A stretch of DNA of 64,000 bases from Saccharina japonica (GCA_008828725.1 MEHQ01001088.1:1-64000); one strand, 5' to 3'; shown: positions 21,461 to 33,504, counted from the stretch's first letter. Notes: generated from the letters alone by a model not told the origin. Numbers and translations are program-made.

Positions 21461-22698
21461 AACAGCATAGAAGAAAAATTCTACTTCCCTTAAATGAAAA
21501 AGACTAATTATGTGGTACTTTTCCCTATTGCACGGTCCTGTGGCACCTATCTCGCCACTCAGCAGTTGTGGTTGAATTTTTGATCCCACACATTAATCGG
21601 GTTCCCCAACTCTCAAGCACCCCAATATATTTCGATCCGGAGGAATGCCTTACAGGGGTGGCGCCTTGTGTTTCTCAGCTCCTCACACGAGGAGAACATC
21701 TTACCCGAAACATGATTTCAAACAGGTGTGCTCGCTTTACCCGCGCTACGTAGTCTTAGTCCGAATCTACTACTGTTGTACAGTAGAAAACGTATCATGC
21801 ATGGTAACCGGCAGTTGCCCGACTTGAGGAGCTTAACCGGTCCCAGTGACACAATATTGCCTCAGAAGGAACAAAGTAACGTATACCCCTACCGTGGGAT
21901 GAGTCTCGGATGTATGTCAAGGTTGCAACCTAATCCGTCGCTAGTAGCGTAACCCATGGCATTTTGTACCTGGCCTGGCTTTCAACGCATCTCGAAGTCG
22001 GTTGTGTCCGCCTCTAAAGTGACGAGCCTCATCAGGAAAAATGTCGGTGCTGTCCGTACCGTAGCACGCGTCCGTGTACTTCTGTCCCCCCTCCCTCCCC
22101 GGTAATGCCGCCCGCACCGCCAACCCCACCACCATCAACGCAGACCGTTCTATCCTGCCCAGTTGGTCGCTTTCCCCTCTGATTTACAATATTTTGTTCG
22201 CATCGTCCGTTCTTGCAAATATGTGTCTGGGGGTGGATGCCCCCTACCAATTTGACCTGGAATATACTGTAGTACCCGTTTGAAATATTAGGTGAAGATC
22301 AAAGGGTTCCTATATTTCGGGCCATACTGAGTGGTACACGCGTAACCTTACGACTTCTCTTCCTGCGCTCTACATAGCCTCACGACCTCCCCCCCCCTCC
22401 CTTCCGTCAATAATAAACCAACATGTTCAATGCCAGTCACCATGCCCAAACCCTGTCCGGTGCAGCAGTGGGTACTCCTTTCATTATTTGCCTCAAGACG
22501 TCACTTCCCTTTGGTTTCGATAAGCGCACGCCAAGAATATCCAGTATCGGTGCCCCTCCCTCCCTCCCCACGCAGGCGGCCAAAGTCGTTCCGACAGCGA
22601 GTAGGCAATATTCGCCCGACCTGAAGACTACCCTTCTATCTTTCGTCAACGCGTGCCACAGTAAGGATATCACCTAATAATTCTGAGCCCTCCCACTC
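21461..22698. other. No gene seen; M1 remnants
   Basis: Contains M1-like fragments near 21645-21720 and an M1 right end (GTACCGTAGCACGCGTC) at about 22055-22071. The frame at 22423-22677 is open on both strands and unrecognised. Confidence 0.4.
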
Positions 22699-22776
22699 AA
22701 CCCCTGAAGAACTGGTCCCACGTATTTGGGGCAAACTACTTGGAATTAGCGTGGGATACATTTTCAGTCCTGAATA
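22699..22776. mobile_element. TTAA-type MITE, single unit
   Basis: AACCCCTGAAGAACTGGTCC to the CAGTCCTGAAT end, with the internal CTTGGAATTAGCGTGGGA. Confidence 0.6.
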
Positions 22777-23023
22777 TGTATACCTGCAATAGCCCCCGAC
22801 AACTGACGTTGAGAAAAGCTAAACGTGCATCCTCCCGGTGGTCAATCCCCAAGCCAAAGTAGACCACGAATCATATGGGGAAACCCTATAGTGGCGTTCC
22901 GACGACATCGGGTTAAGGGGCTCGGCTAGACAGAAATGTTTCGGCCAAACCGGTACCCCTGTCTTAGTACGCCTCTGGTTTCGAATAAACACAACCATCG
23001 TATTCACTGTCATGTACGCCTGG

Positions 23024-23308
23024 TTCTTGGTAGGATGCAGCTCACCCTTCATGCGACTTGCCCAACACCCCACGGCGCTTCGCGCTTGGTGTTAACCCTT
23101 TTCAGGACTGCAGTTCCGTTTTGGGGACAAACCACTCAAATTCTAAGTATTTTTCCCCCAAAACGGGAGTCCAGTCCTATAAGGGTCAACAATATCTGCC
23201 TGGTCGGTGAAAAGCCGACATGCTCCGTCCCGGCATTGTAGGGATGCGAGGGTCTATGGTCATATGGCTACGGCCATGCGTGAATATGAAGTACACCCTC
23301 ACCCCCCC
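23024..23308 (+). mobile_element. Poly(C)-tailed family P copy interrupted by a TTAA-type MITE
   Basis: GGTTCTTGGTAGGATGC to the CACCCTCACCCCCC tail. The family sequence CTTGGTG...CAATATCTGCC is split by 23092-23189, a 98-bp MITE with TTAACCC and GGGTCAA ends. Confidence 0.65.
23092..23189. mobile_element. TTAA-type MITE nested in a retroposon
   Basis: TTAACCCTTTTCAGGACTG to CAGTCCTATAAGGGTCAA, with inverse-paired internal CCGTTTTGGGG and CCCCCAAAACGG. The copy at 8857 shows the same site without the insert. Confidence 0.7.
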
Positions 23309-23309
23309 T

Positions 23310-24897
23310 GTTCTCCTACTCGATCACGTGTTCTCAGCCTACTGTACCTCTTTGCTTCGAAAGCGCAATCAGGGGTTGGAGACTTCCTCTTGGTCCTTCT
23401 TGGCCTTTACTTTCCCAGAAGAAATGGGATTTGCGCTAAACACCTTTTGAAGGCCGTCACCTCTTGCAACACAGGTGATTTATAGACAACCCCGCACAGC
23501 CCATCGTCATCGCCCACTGCTTGTCTGACGACCTTTCCTTTCCATCTCACCATCGACCGCAAGCATCGCGCGTCAGCCACCTTAGGCTCCACCCTTTGCT
23601 GGTGTCCAGCAGGTTTCACCCTCCAATCGTTGGCTCTGACCCCGGGTCCGGCCCGACATTATGCTGCCCTCCCCGACAGGACCGCGCGTGGATCCCCGCC
23701 GCTTCTTTGGTCGGTGTCGGGGGCTGATGCTTCAGCTGGGTCGCTTTCGGTCCTCCCTGCTTATTAATCTCTACGACGAGGCATTAATTCGAAAGCGAGG
23801 CCATATGAGCACGGAAGGAACACGTCGAAAGTAAAATGAAAAAAAACACTAAAACAAGAATAGGGGCATCAACACACTCAACTCTCTACCACGTCTCTAC
23901 AGTAGTGCCCTATGGCAGGTCGGCACCAGAGCACATCAAAGCACACTACTACTCGTATATACGCACGGTAAATATATGGACGGCTGCACGAACTTCCTTC
24001 AGGTGGTGAAGGCGTAGCGTGCCTCTTCATGCTGAATATTTTGCGCGTGAAGCGTTCTGAAGGTCTACTCGGTGCAGAACTCGTCGTTGTTTTGAGCTGG
24101 TTGGTTGCTGCTGTGGACGTGTACGATGATCGTTCCTCGTTTAACGACTTTCTGAAGTGCTTGCGATGCGAACTGCGAGGAGAGCTTCATCAATATGGGG
24201 TTCGTTGTGAAGTGAAGTGTGGCCTCGGGTTGTTCTGTGTGACCCGGAAGCTTTGCCTGAAGCTGTCCTTCAATTGCCCTTCCGCAGAAATGGGGTTGAC
24301 AGCTGAATACTCCGTTTTGCACGTGCTGTGGGACTTTATTGGTAGGTCGGCGGTGTCAATGACGATTGTCCCGATGTACTACAGTACCGTTTCATCATGC
24401 CGTCTCTCTTGGTCCACATCGTTGACCTGAGACACATGTTCCTATGATAGATGACCTGGGGATTTTCTCATGTAATAGTTCCGCCACCCTTCGCATCTTC
24501 CGATGCCGGTGATGTACGACGCGTACTTGTAGTGCTGCTCGAAATATGTCCGTAGTCCTTGCTGTCCACACGTACTACTACCACAGTACTACTATTAATA
24601 CTACAGTACTACTCGTACTGTTGTATGTACAGTAGTCCTTCATGGACTGGTTGCTGTCTGAAGCTTTGATGTGTCGAGATGCTTGATGTATAAAGTAACA
24701 ATACGTAGCCATATCCAAACGTGTGAAAGTAAAATAAAGTACGTACGTACGAAAAACAATTTGTATCTGTTCGTAGATCCACCTTGAATTTCCCAACAGA
24801 TCTTGCAATATATTGCGGCAACCTTCTTGCTAGATATTGTTGCTATTTATTCCTTCTAAAAACAAACAGATACATGACGACCGAGCCCTCACACACA
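23310..24897. other. No gene supported
   Basis: Frames at 23407-23619 (-), 24029-24430 (+) and 24065-24322 (-) look somewhat protein-like but match no family I recognise and lack convincing splice context. A cluster of TACWGTA and TACTCGTA motifs lies at 24580-24640. Confidence 0.35.
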
Positions 24898-25707
24898 GGG
24901 CCCGTATTAACGAACATTTGTTTTCGTTTGTTTGAGTTTTTGTTTTTCGTTCGTTTGTTTTGATTTGACCTGATTGGTCGAAACGTGAATAACCAGCAAG
25001 ATATTTCGATTTCAAAACTGAGTAGTTCAATAAAACGGAATTCCACAAGAAGTCTTTTGGGACTTCTTTTGCTCTTTTTTTTCTGTTGAATTGGGAGTTC
25101 ATCCAACTCGGCGTGGCGTGTTCCATGAAACCGAAGGAAGCCACGCAAACTTGAGCCATGTCGTCGACTGATGCAGAGGCGAGATCCACCATTCCCGAGA
25201 GGCACGGCCACCGGATCAGCCGCAGCGCGAGGTCCGACGGGCCCTAGCATAGGGTAGACCGCTTGCGGTGCCTAAAAAGTAACATAGGCCGTCGCAAATC
25301 CAATTTTTCACCCTTCTTTGCCTCCCAAACCACACGAGCACCGACCAGGTCGCGACTTGGCGTAGAAGTTCGATCGCTGTATCCCCGTCGCTGCTGCCCG
25401 CGTTGGGCTTCGGGGCTGCGCCAGCCCACCCAAGACATCCCTAGAGTGATAGCCTCCTAGCCGGTGCTGGCAGACATAATTTTCCGCTGGCAGCGGCGCC
25501 CCGGGGAGGACACAGGCCGTAGGTCGCCTCGTTGGTTACTCACGGGTGTTCGTTGACCCTTGTGCGTTATTCTCATTTTTTTACGCAATACACCATTCCT
25601 CGATAAGACCCAAACACGTTTTTTCAGGGAAATCGTATTCAAAACAAACGAAAAACAAAAATTGTTTTCCCATTTCAATAAAAAGCGATGTTCGTTAATA
25701 CGGGCCC
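24898..25707. mobile_element. 810-bp element with M2-type inverted terminal repeats
   Basis: GGGCCCGTATTAACGAACAT at the left and its exact inverse at 25688-25707. Both ends are then T/A-rich (TTCGTTTG motifs), as in the small Tourist-like copies at 6712 and 14606. The centre (about 25030-25540) is GC-rich and coding-like on the - strand, so it could be captured host DNA or transposase remains. Target duplication is not visible (ACA versus GAC). Confidence 0.7.
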
Positions 25708-26271
25708 GACACGATCGTGACTCGAAGCTGAACAGGATGCTTGACGCCCTGCCGGTCTTCCACGACCAAGCCTCCTATTTTCCCTGTAGAACAATAATAC
25801 ACTGGCGAAGCAACAACGCTGCTTTATCAATACAGAACACCACACTTTACATAGGAGAAGCCGGCAGAATGGGTAAAATAGCACGAGGGCTGCGGGAGCA
25901 CAAAACAGACGGACATTTTTTAGAATTTAAAAAAGGATTATGGAGAGCACAAAAACGGACGCCTTTTATTGAATTTCAGAATGGCTTGAGAGAGAAAGAA
26001 GAGAAAGCGAGATTCCCTACAGAGGGCATGGCAGATAGATCCGTCGCAAACCCTGGCGAGCGCACCAACGAGCGAAACGAAAGCACCTAGAGCACCGCCG
26101 GCTACGACAAAGCTGCTGCTCCGCCTCCTCTTCCTCCCGGCGGCCTTGTGCTCATCAGGCGAGGCTGTCGATGTACTACTGGAAACACATTGATAGTGAA
26201 TCTTTCACACCCCGGACAGATCAGCTCACCGTAGCTCCAGCTAGCTCTTTCAAGAGCTAGCTCACCGGTGA

Positions 26272-26745
26272 GCTACGTGAGCTACATGAGCTACACATGG
26301 TTTTCTTCTGCTTGAGCTTAGGCGATAGCTCATCTGGACATGTTTTCAAAGCTTGAGCTATAATCGGTAGCTCATCGGCACACATATGTCCGGAGTGAGC
26401 TATATGATCTGCGCTGAGCTAGCTCATCTGGCCCACAAATGAGCTATAGGAGCTACATGAGTACGCATGTTTTCAAACTGAGCTATAATGGTATTAATAG
26501 CTCATCTGACATGTTTCGAAGGCTTGAGCTATAATCGGTAGCTCATCTGCGCATGTTTTCAAAGCTTGAGTTATAATCGGTAGCTCATCTGCGCATGTTT
26601 TCAAAGCTTGAGCTATAATCGGTAGCTCATCTGCCATGTTTTAGGCTTGAGCTATACGGTAGCTCATCTGCACTTGTTTTGGAGGCTTGAGCTATACGTA
26701 GCTCATCTGCACATGTTTTAAGGCTTGAGCTATAGACACATGACT
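26272..26745 (+). repeat. Subterminal tandem array, GAGCTATAATCGGTAGCTC unit
   Basis: Imperfect ~43-bp units of GAGCTATAATCGGTAGCTCATC and CATGTTTTCAAAGCTT inside the 1.69-kb element. A sister array lies at 27425-27870. Frames through it (C-A-D-E-L repeats) are artefacts. Confidence 0.8.
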
Positions 26746-27424
26746 GAAGCTCACGAGGTGTCATTATATGTAACAAATCTGGATCGAAGCTCGCGTGCGC
26801 GCGGATATCCAAACCCGAGACCTTTTGGAATATACCCGGGGTGTGATATAAGTCTCGTCCGAGATGTGGTGAAAGCCTCGTCTTGACCAAGACGATATTT
26901 TTATTTCCATACCAAATCTCTATTGATAACAAAAAGTCTTGGCTGGAAATCTCTCGACCAAGACGATACTTGTATATACTCAATTTCAGTATCAGTGTGA
27001 TACTGAAAACCAAAGTACGAAAAGAACATCGAAAATAAAGTTGACCAGGATGAACAAAATAAATACGACTTACTTGAGTTAGTATGGGACGAAAAAACTT
27101 GAGTTAAGAAACCGAAAGCAGAACTTTTTCTGCACAAGGTGGAATAAATGGAATTTTCTAGATTTTATTCAAGGTGGATTAAATGTAGGCCAAAGTGAGG
27201 GTGTTATATGCATGTTCGCCGGGAAAGAGCTACAATGAGCTGCGTACATGAGCTATGATCATGTTTTGGTGTTGTTCGGGTAGGGCAGGGAAGGAGTTGG
27301 AATTATCCCATCCGACATAAACAAAAATAAATGTAAATTGAAAGGAGTGCCAAGGGTTCACACCCCGGACAGATCAGCTCACCGTAGCTCGAGCTAGCTC
27401 TTTAAAGAGCTAGCTCACCGGCGA

Positions 27425-27870
27425 GCTACGTGAGCTACATGAGCTACACATGTTTTCCTTCGCTTGAGCTATAGGCGATAGCTCATCTGGACATGTTTTC
27501 AAAGCTTGAGCTATAATCGGTAGCTCATCGGCACACATATGTCCGGAGTGAGCTATATGATCTGCCTGAGCTAGCTCATTTGGCCAAAAATGAGCTATAG
27601 GAGCTACATGAGTTACGCATGTTTTCAAAGCTTGAGCTATAATTGGTATTAATAGCTCATCTGGACATGTTTCGAAGGCTTGAGCTATAATCGGTAGCTC
27701 ATCTGCGCATGTTTTCAAAGCTTGAGCTATTATCGGTAGCTCATCTGCGCATGTTTTCAAAGCTTGAGCTATAATCGGTAGCTCATCTGCACATGTTTTA
27801 GAGGCTTGAGCTATAATCTGTAGCTCATCTGCACATGTTTTCAAAGCTTGAGCTATACACGACAGATGAG
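27425..27870 (+). repeat. Subterminal tandem array, second block
   Basis: Same ~43-bp unit as the first block and in the same order, including the landmark GGCACACATATGTCCGGAGTG in both. Confidence 0.8.
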
Positions 27871-27939
27871 CTAGCTCATGAGCTGTCCGGGGTGTGGAAT
27901 CTTTACGAAGGTTTTGTTCTTGGCGCCGGAAGACAACCC

Positions 27940-28160
27940 TGCAACCTGAACCCGAACCCCAACCCTAACCTGAACCCGAACCCTATGCCAGTGGTCAGTG
28001 TTGGGATGCTGTGTTTGGTAAGACTCTAGGTTGACGCAGCCAGCGTGGATGCTGTGCCTGGAATTACTCTAGGTTGACACGGGATGCTGTCGCTGGGAAA
28101 TAGTCCAAGTTGACTGAGCCGCGTGAAACATACCCTCAGCCAACCAGAGTAGCTTCCTTT
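27940..28160 (+). repeat. Degenerate interstitial telomere repeat plus ~190-bp linked unit
   Basis: CCTGAACCCGAACCC and AACCCTAACC variants lead into CTATGCCAGTGGTCAGTG, then GGATGCTGTG and CTCTAGGTTGAC repeats to CTCAGCCAACCAGAGT. The same telomere-plus-unit arrangement recurs at 61225-61415. Confidence 0.75.
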
Positions 28161-30229
28161 AGGAAGATTCACTACTATAAAGCTTCGTCTACTCCTGCGC
28201 TACAGCAAGCAGGAGCCACAGCAGCAGCAGCTGCAGCAAGCAGCAAGCAGCAAGCAGCAATCAGCAAGCCGCAGCAGTGGTGTTGTTGCAGTGAAGCCGT
28301 ATATTCTGCAGCAAGCATCAGTGCGATACACCCTTCCTTGTAGGCGCTGACTGTACCCCTCGAGGCCCAAGTCCAAATACGTAGATACAGGAGTAGGGTT
28401 ACAGTAGGGTCCCCTACCTCGAGACAGGGGCACCTCGCTTGCTATCAGCGCCGATATGGAGACTGGTACTGTACGACAGCAGTACCACTGTACATGTACT
28501 ACTGCTGTAACTGTAGTCATACCCGCACCTGATGACCGAAACAAGAAAAAAAACGAGATACAAAATAATAGCTGCATACACGAGTTCGCTACGAGCAGTC
28601 TTCAGTAGTCTGTACTCGTACAGCAGTACAGACAGGTACAGTAGCAGTATTTACCGCCGTAAGCTGTTGTCGTGGAGGTTGAGACGCCCTATGCTGGTAC
28701 AGTCGCTTGGCTCTGTGCTCGACTCTGCTCTGTGCTGACAGTGCTTGTTCTGGTCTGTCGAATCGGTTCAAACACGCCGAGGACGGAGATCGTACGAAAA
28801 CGTACCCAATGGCACGTCGAGTACACAATGGCAAATGTTGTGTACCAGGTATTAAATTCGTTACCAGGTACATACCCTCTGGTATGCTCGTACTGGCACT
28901 GCTGTATATATATCGAATGCAGCAGAGAGTTTGAGCACATTTCGCACCCCGGGTGCAAGAAGATACTGGCGGCGAGTACTGGGAGTATGAGCAATTTTCA
29001 AGGCCCAAATACGTAGTTAGTGGGAGTCTCGGGAGTATGGTGATGAGTAGAATTCGAGCCCCGGCGAGCTTGCCCCGACTACAAAAAAAAGGTACAACGA
29101 TACGAGTAGTATGTACAAGAACCGGCAATACATCGAACGCTTGCAAATAAACATTGATCTTCCCTGAGATACGATCATGTTCCGGTACCCCCATGATCCA
29201 CGGTGCATACATGGTTGTATATACTCTGACGACCTTTGGAGATCCGGAAAAAAGCCTGAAGAGCTTAAAGTACGACCGGTGTTGCTGTACAGCCAATCAC
29301 CATGATGAACACATCGGCGGCCCAGTTGTGGCAGAATAGGAGATACTACTGCAGGGTACTGCTGCATGAACAAGAACGGTGCAAGCATCAAACAGGAATA
29401 CCGGAGGCGGGGACCGCTTGCGAGGGGCAAGTGCTGGCTCTGGGATTGCTTTATCGGTGGGTTCTGGCTGCTGCTGTGTCTACTGATCGGTACTATACAG
29501 CACGACAGCAGTGCTGCTTCTGTGTTGACAAAATCAAACCGGATCGAGCGCGGTTTTAGACTTCTTCCATCTGCTCGATAAAATTCTTCTCTTCTGCACA
29601 CACCAAGAACGTACTTACGTGAATCATGTGTGGTTTTTGTTTGTGTTCGCTCGTGCTGGTCTACAGCAGCAGTATGCACCCTGGTTATAAACACATCTGC
29701 TCGCACGTTGCTTTTTTGGAGTTAGTATCATCTTGGTTCGCAACCTCCTCTCGGAGACCGGGGGGTGCACATAGAGAGAGGGGAAGCCCACCCCTCGAGG
29801 TTGGCCAACAGCAACCCCCAGGTTAACATGCGTAACCACGAGTCAGCTTCCCCATCATCCCAACTGGCCATGCCTAACTCTCGACACTACCCTCACCAGA
29901 CTCGATGAATCCCATTGGCTCACGAGTACCAACTTCTTCCGTGAGTGCAAAACGCACGTATGTTTCGTCGTACCCCCCTCGACCATCATATCTTCCGCTT
30001 CAGGTTGCAACTGCTGTGTGGTTATAATAAGATTGTTTCCTCCGTATTTTGCTCCCTTTCCGTGATTTTAATATGCCCTGCCGTTCGGTGCTCTACGTAC
30101 GTACTGTGTTACTGCAGCAGCAGCAGCAGCTATTTCGCACACCGAAGTAAAACTACTGTAGAAAAGCGCACATTGAACCGATGTCTAATATTGGCAGGAC
30201 TGTTCGGGGGCCACAGTTCAAACTTCATG
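28161..30229. other. No gene supported; CAG-rich tract at 28200-28285
   Basis: Contains an imperfect CAG/AGC tract and many TACWGTA, TACTCGTA and TACCAGGTA motifs. Two long overlapping - strand frames (28589-29296, 29017-29706) have no recognisable domain and share no splice logic. Confidence 0.45.
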
Positions 30230-30520
30230 GGTCAGGTCGGGCGACCCGACCCGACCCGTGAGCGTTGGTAAACCTCCTGGCCCGACCTAACCCGACCCGT
30301 GAATTTTGAAAACCTCCGGACCCGATCCGACCCGGCCCGACACGACCCGCAAGATTTGAAAACCTTCTGACCCGACCCAACCCGTGGTATTTGAAACCTC
30401 TTGACCCTGCCCGACCTGACCCGTGAGATTTTGAACACCTCCTTCCTAATCCGACCCGACCCGACCCGACTCGACCCGACTCGACCCGACCGGCCAGATT
30501 TCGATTGACCCGTGACCCGT
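30230..30520. repeat. GACCCGACCCGTGA minisatellite
   Basis: About eight units of ~30-40 bp, each a run of GACCC plus ATTTTGAAAACCTCC or a variant. Frames on the - strand read as G-R-V-G repeats and are not proteins. Confidence 0.85.
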
Positions 30521-30774
30521 GATATACGGGTATCGGTGCGGGCCGGTTCACCTAAACCGCCAAGACGATTTACCTCGACCCGCGGGCTCACTTGTTCGGC
30601 GACACTTCAAAATCAACGTATTCCTCATTTTTGGAGCCCGCAGAAATACCAGTATGTCGCCTGGCTGTAGGGGGTATGGAGGATGCAGACAAGTGCATTT
30701 TATACAGAATATTTGGCGTTTTACTGGTAATATTACTGTATACCAGGTATACCAAAGCAAGGGTATGCAACAAA

Positions 30775-30915
30775 AAGAGAAAACGACCTCTCACTCCTAG
30801 GAAGGTCAGAATGGAAAACAAACCGGATCGCTGTGATCACAGGAAGAAATGAGCGAAAACGCTTTTTTTTTTCGTTTTTTGTTCCATTTGTTTCACGTTG
30901 TTATAGACCCCCCTA
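30775..30915 (-). repeat. Dispersed repeat family X, diverged copy
   Basis: AAAGAGAAAACGACC, GGTCAGAATGGAAAAC and CTGTGATCACA follow the order of the family X copies at 56455, 57120 and 57845, but with weaker identity. Confidence 0.4.
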
Positions 30916-30929
30916 TTGTGTTTTCGCGG

Positions 30930-31044
30930 GTGGGAGGGGGGGTGTACTTCATGTTCATGCATGGCCGTAGTCGTATGGCCATAGACCCTCGCATCCCTAC
31001 AATGCCGGGACGAAGCATGTCGGGTTTTCACCGACCAGGCAGAG
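30930..31044 (-). mobile_element. Poly(C)-tailed family P fragment (reverse)
   Basis: G-rich tract, GTGTACTTCATGTTCATGC, GGCCGTAGTCGTATGGCC, to GGGTTTTCACCGACCAGGC. It abuts the G tract of the following LINE. Confidence 0.6.
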
Positions 31045-33495
31045 GGGGGGGGGGGGGCGTACTCATTTGTTGCTTGCCTTAGTCATTTGACCATTGACCA
31101 CGCATCCCTTTCGAGACGGAGCACCGTTCCTACTCCTAATAGAGACACCTCCAACACTTGGGCGCTCATTACGTTGTTTCCATATATTACAGAGAAACCT
31201 TTTGCTAATCTTATCTCCTTCCTGCTTCGCCGCCTGTGGCCACCATCTATCTCCTAAGATAGCGATCGTTTTCTCGCTACTATTTTGTGTACCAAACTGC
31301 TCCATGTCACACTCGTCTATTTTCGTCATCTCCTCCTCTAGCACATCCCTTTCCTCCTTGTACCTTTCACATTCTCCCACTATGTGAATTCTACTCTCTA
31401 TGGCTTTGCCACATGGGCACATCTGTGCATCTACTTCTTCCTCCTCCCGGCTACTGGAATACCTCCTTCTTCTTTCTGGCAGGTCCAGGTCCCCTACACG
31501 AACTCGTAGTTTCAGCTTTTTTGCGAAGTCCATTGGGCCGTGCAGATACCCTTTCATTCCTATTCCTTCTCTCAACCCCCCGTATATCTCTAAGTGTTCT
31601 TCCCCTTCCACCTTCTTTCTCAGCGCTTGCCTTTCCCTTCTTTCTATCCTTTCTTTTACTTCTGTCTTGTATCCGCTAAATTTCTCTATGGCCAGCGTCT
31701 CTTTTTGGTTTCCTATATCCTTCCATACTTTCTCGACTACGCTATCCCACCTTATTCCAGCTCGCCCTTTGGTTACTTTCTCCCATACAGCTTTATCAGC
31801 TATGGCTGGCAACCTCTTATTTGGCATGTTCTTTACTTTATATTGCCATTTCAACTTACGCACGTCTCTATTTGTCTTAAGTGGGTGCATTCCCAGTTCT
31901 GCTCCCAATACTGTTATTACTCGTCGTACTTGAGCATCCTCGTACTTTTTTAGCTGCTGTCATCTGTACTGTTTCCAGCTGTTTTACGAGCTTCGCGTTC
32001 CCTTCCCATACTTGTCCTGCATATTCTAGCTTTGGTACAATCACATTCATCAGTATACATCTCTCAATTCTAGTGTCAAGGTGCGAGTCTGTTAAGACTG
32101 CTCCCATCTTGCCTACGTGTGCCTTACCCTTGCCTATTATTTTATTTATGTGTGCATCCCAAGAGCAATCTTTTGAGATTTCTACGCCAAGGTACGTATA
32201 CTGGTCTACGATCGGTAATTCATCTTCTCCCCACTTCCACTTACAAGTTACCGGACTCTCCTTATCTTCGTTACATACAACTACTGCGCACCTTTTTACG
32301 TTCGCCGTCACTCTCCACTTCCTGGTGTACTCTATTGCCTTCTCTATTTGTTTCTGCAATCGTTCGGGTGTTTCTGATATGCAGACGAAATCATCAGTAA
32401 ACATCAATCCCGACATCTAATCTTCCCCCACCGTGACTCCCTGCGATGCTGCTTCTACTGCTACTATCATGTCATTAATGTATACCTTGAATAGGTTAGG
32501 TGATAGCGTACATCCCTGGGCAACTCCCTGTAGGATATCAACGTACTTCGATATTTCCCCGTCCAACATCACAGCACTTCTCGCACATTCCGTCATCTTC
32601 TTCATCATTCTCCACATCTTTCCTCTTATCTCTATTTCCCACAACTTTTTCCACAGCCCATTTCTCCATACTGTATCGTAGGCCTTCTGTACATCTAAAA
32701 AGAAACAGTACGTTGTTAGCCCCGCGTCTTTCCTGCCTTGGATTATCTTACCTAATGTGTACACATGGTCGACACAGCTACGGTTTGGCCTAAATCCTGC
32801 TTGCCCTTCGCTAATATTTTCTTCCTTCTCCATCATTGTTCCCATTCTATCGTTCAAAATCTTACAGAACGTTTTACCTACAGTGCTTAGTAGCGTTATT
32901 CCCCTATAGTTGCCCGGGTCAGCCTTGTCTCCTTTCTTAAACAAATTTACTACTACTCCTTCTCTCCATCTCTTAGGTGCGTACTCGTTTTCCATATCCA
33001 GTTATACAACTTAACCATCATGGTAAGCATTCCTTCTCCCCCGTACTTCATAAATTCATTAACTATTTAGTCTGCCCCTGCTGCCTTTCTATTCTTAAGT
33101 TTAGCTACACACTTCTTAACTTCTTCTCTTGTGAACTCTCCCTGTAACCCTTCTGAACCACTGTCTTCCCTTTCTGATGCATCTACGTTCGCCTCCGCCC
33201 ACGCGTTGATATCTTTCTCAAATTCTTTGTCGAACGTTTCGTTGGTTGTGGGCGTCCCTAGCTTGCGGTAATGCTCTACAAGTACTTCCCTTTTCCCCTT
33301 CGAACTACTAACCATTTTACCGTTCTGTGCTCTTAATGTAGCTATCCCCGTATCTGCCTCTCCTGCTTGTTTGCCTAGTATCCCTTTTATCCCTACCCAC
33401 ATCTGCTTCATCCCGCCATCAAAGTCTTCATTCGTTTTATTAACTACGTCTTTCCATACCCCCTTCTTCTTCTTCTCAACCACCTTTTTTACTGT
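31045..33495 (-). mobile_element. Non-LTR retrotransposon (LINE), 5' truncated, poly(C) 3' end
   Basis: Reverse-strand reverse-transcriptase element of about 2.45 kb. The coding end ...T-K-A-S-N-K-stop is followed by only GTACG before about a dozen C (G tract 31046-31057 on this strand), so there is almost no 3' UTR. The endonuclease part is missing. At the 5' side the element is bordered at 33505 by a nested poly(C)-tailed fragment with a 9-bp duplication and by another LINE 3' end at 33568. Confidence 0.85.
31063..33483 (-). pseudogene. LINE ORF2-like reverse transcriptase, broken
   Basis: Reads on the - strand in four pieces (33483-33067, 32995-32417, 32416-31877, 31908-31063) separated by in-frame stops near 33068 and 32417 and frameshifts near 32998 and 31900. 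Piece 2 has the RT fingers and palm: N-Y-R-G-I-T-L-L-S, F-R-P-N-R-S-C-V-D, F-F-L-D-V-Q-K-A-Y-D and Q-G-C-T-L-S-P. Piece 3 starts with F-T-D-D-F, the catalytic DD box (usually F-A-D-D), and has Y-T-Y-L-G-V-E-I. Piece 4 has a C-terminal C-P-C-G...H...C zinc-knuckle-like motif common in LINEs. It would have copied its own RNA at the target site; it is inactive now. Confidence 0.85.
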
Positions 33496-33504
33496 ATTGC
33501 TATG

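Larger units (their letters stand above)
26206..27896. mobile_element. 1.69-kb DNA transposon, 8-bp target duplication GAATCTTT
   Basis: The left end CACACCCCGGACAG and right end CTGTCCGGGGTGTG are inverse, flanked by GAATCTTT at 26198-26205 and 27897-27904. An eight-base duplication suggests hAT-like or another 8-bp superfamily. Both sides contain arrays of a ~43-bp unit (TTGAGCTATAATCGGTAGCT and CATCTGCGCATG). A second CACACCCCGGACAG start at 27359 and an inverse-like CCCGGGGTGTG at 26838 show a nested or recombined copy. No transposase frame is intact. Confidence 0.8.

Noticed and set aside
22423-22677. Frames open on both strands
   Set aside because: Neither strand gives a known domain, so coding status cannot be decided.
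27410-27844. 144-codon - strand frame with C-A-D-E-L-P-I-I-A-Q-A repeats
   Set aside because: Translation of the subterminal tandem array.
28589-29706. Two long - strand frames of 235 and 229 codons
   Set aside because: They overlap in different frames, match no domain I recognise and run through non-coding micro-palindromes; frames of this length are expected occasionally by chance in 64 kb.
30225-30591. Frames rich in G-R-V-G-S-G
   Set aside because: Translation of the GACCCG minisatellite.
31094-32793. Long + strand frames opposite the LINE
   Set aside because: They are antisense shadows of the LINE reverse transcriptase.
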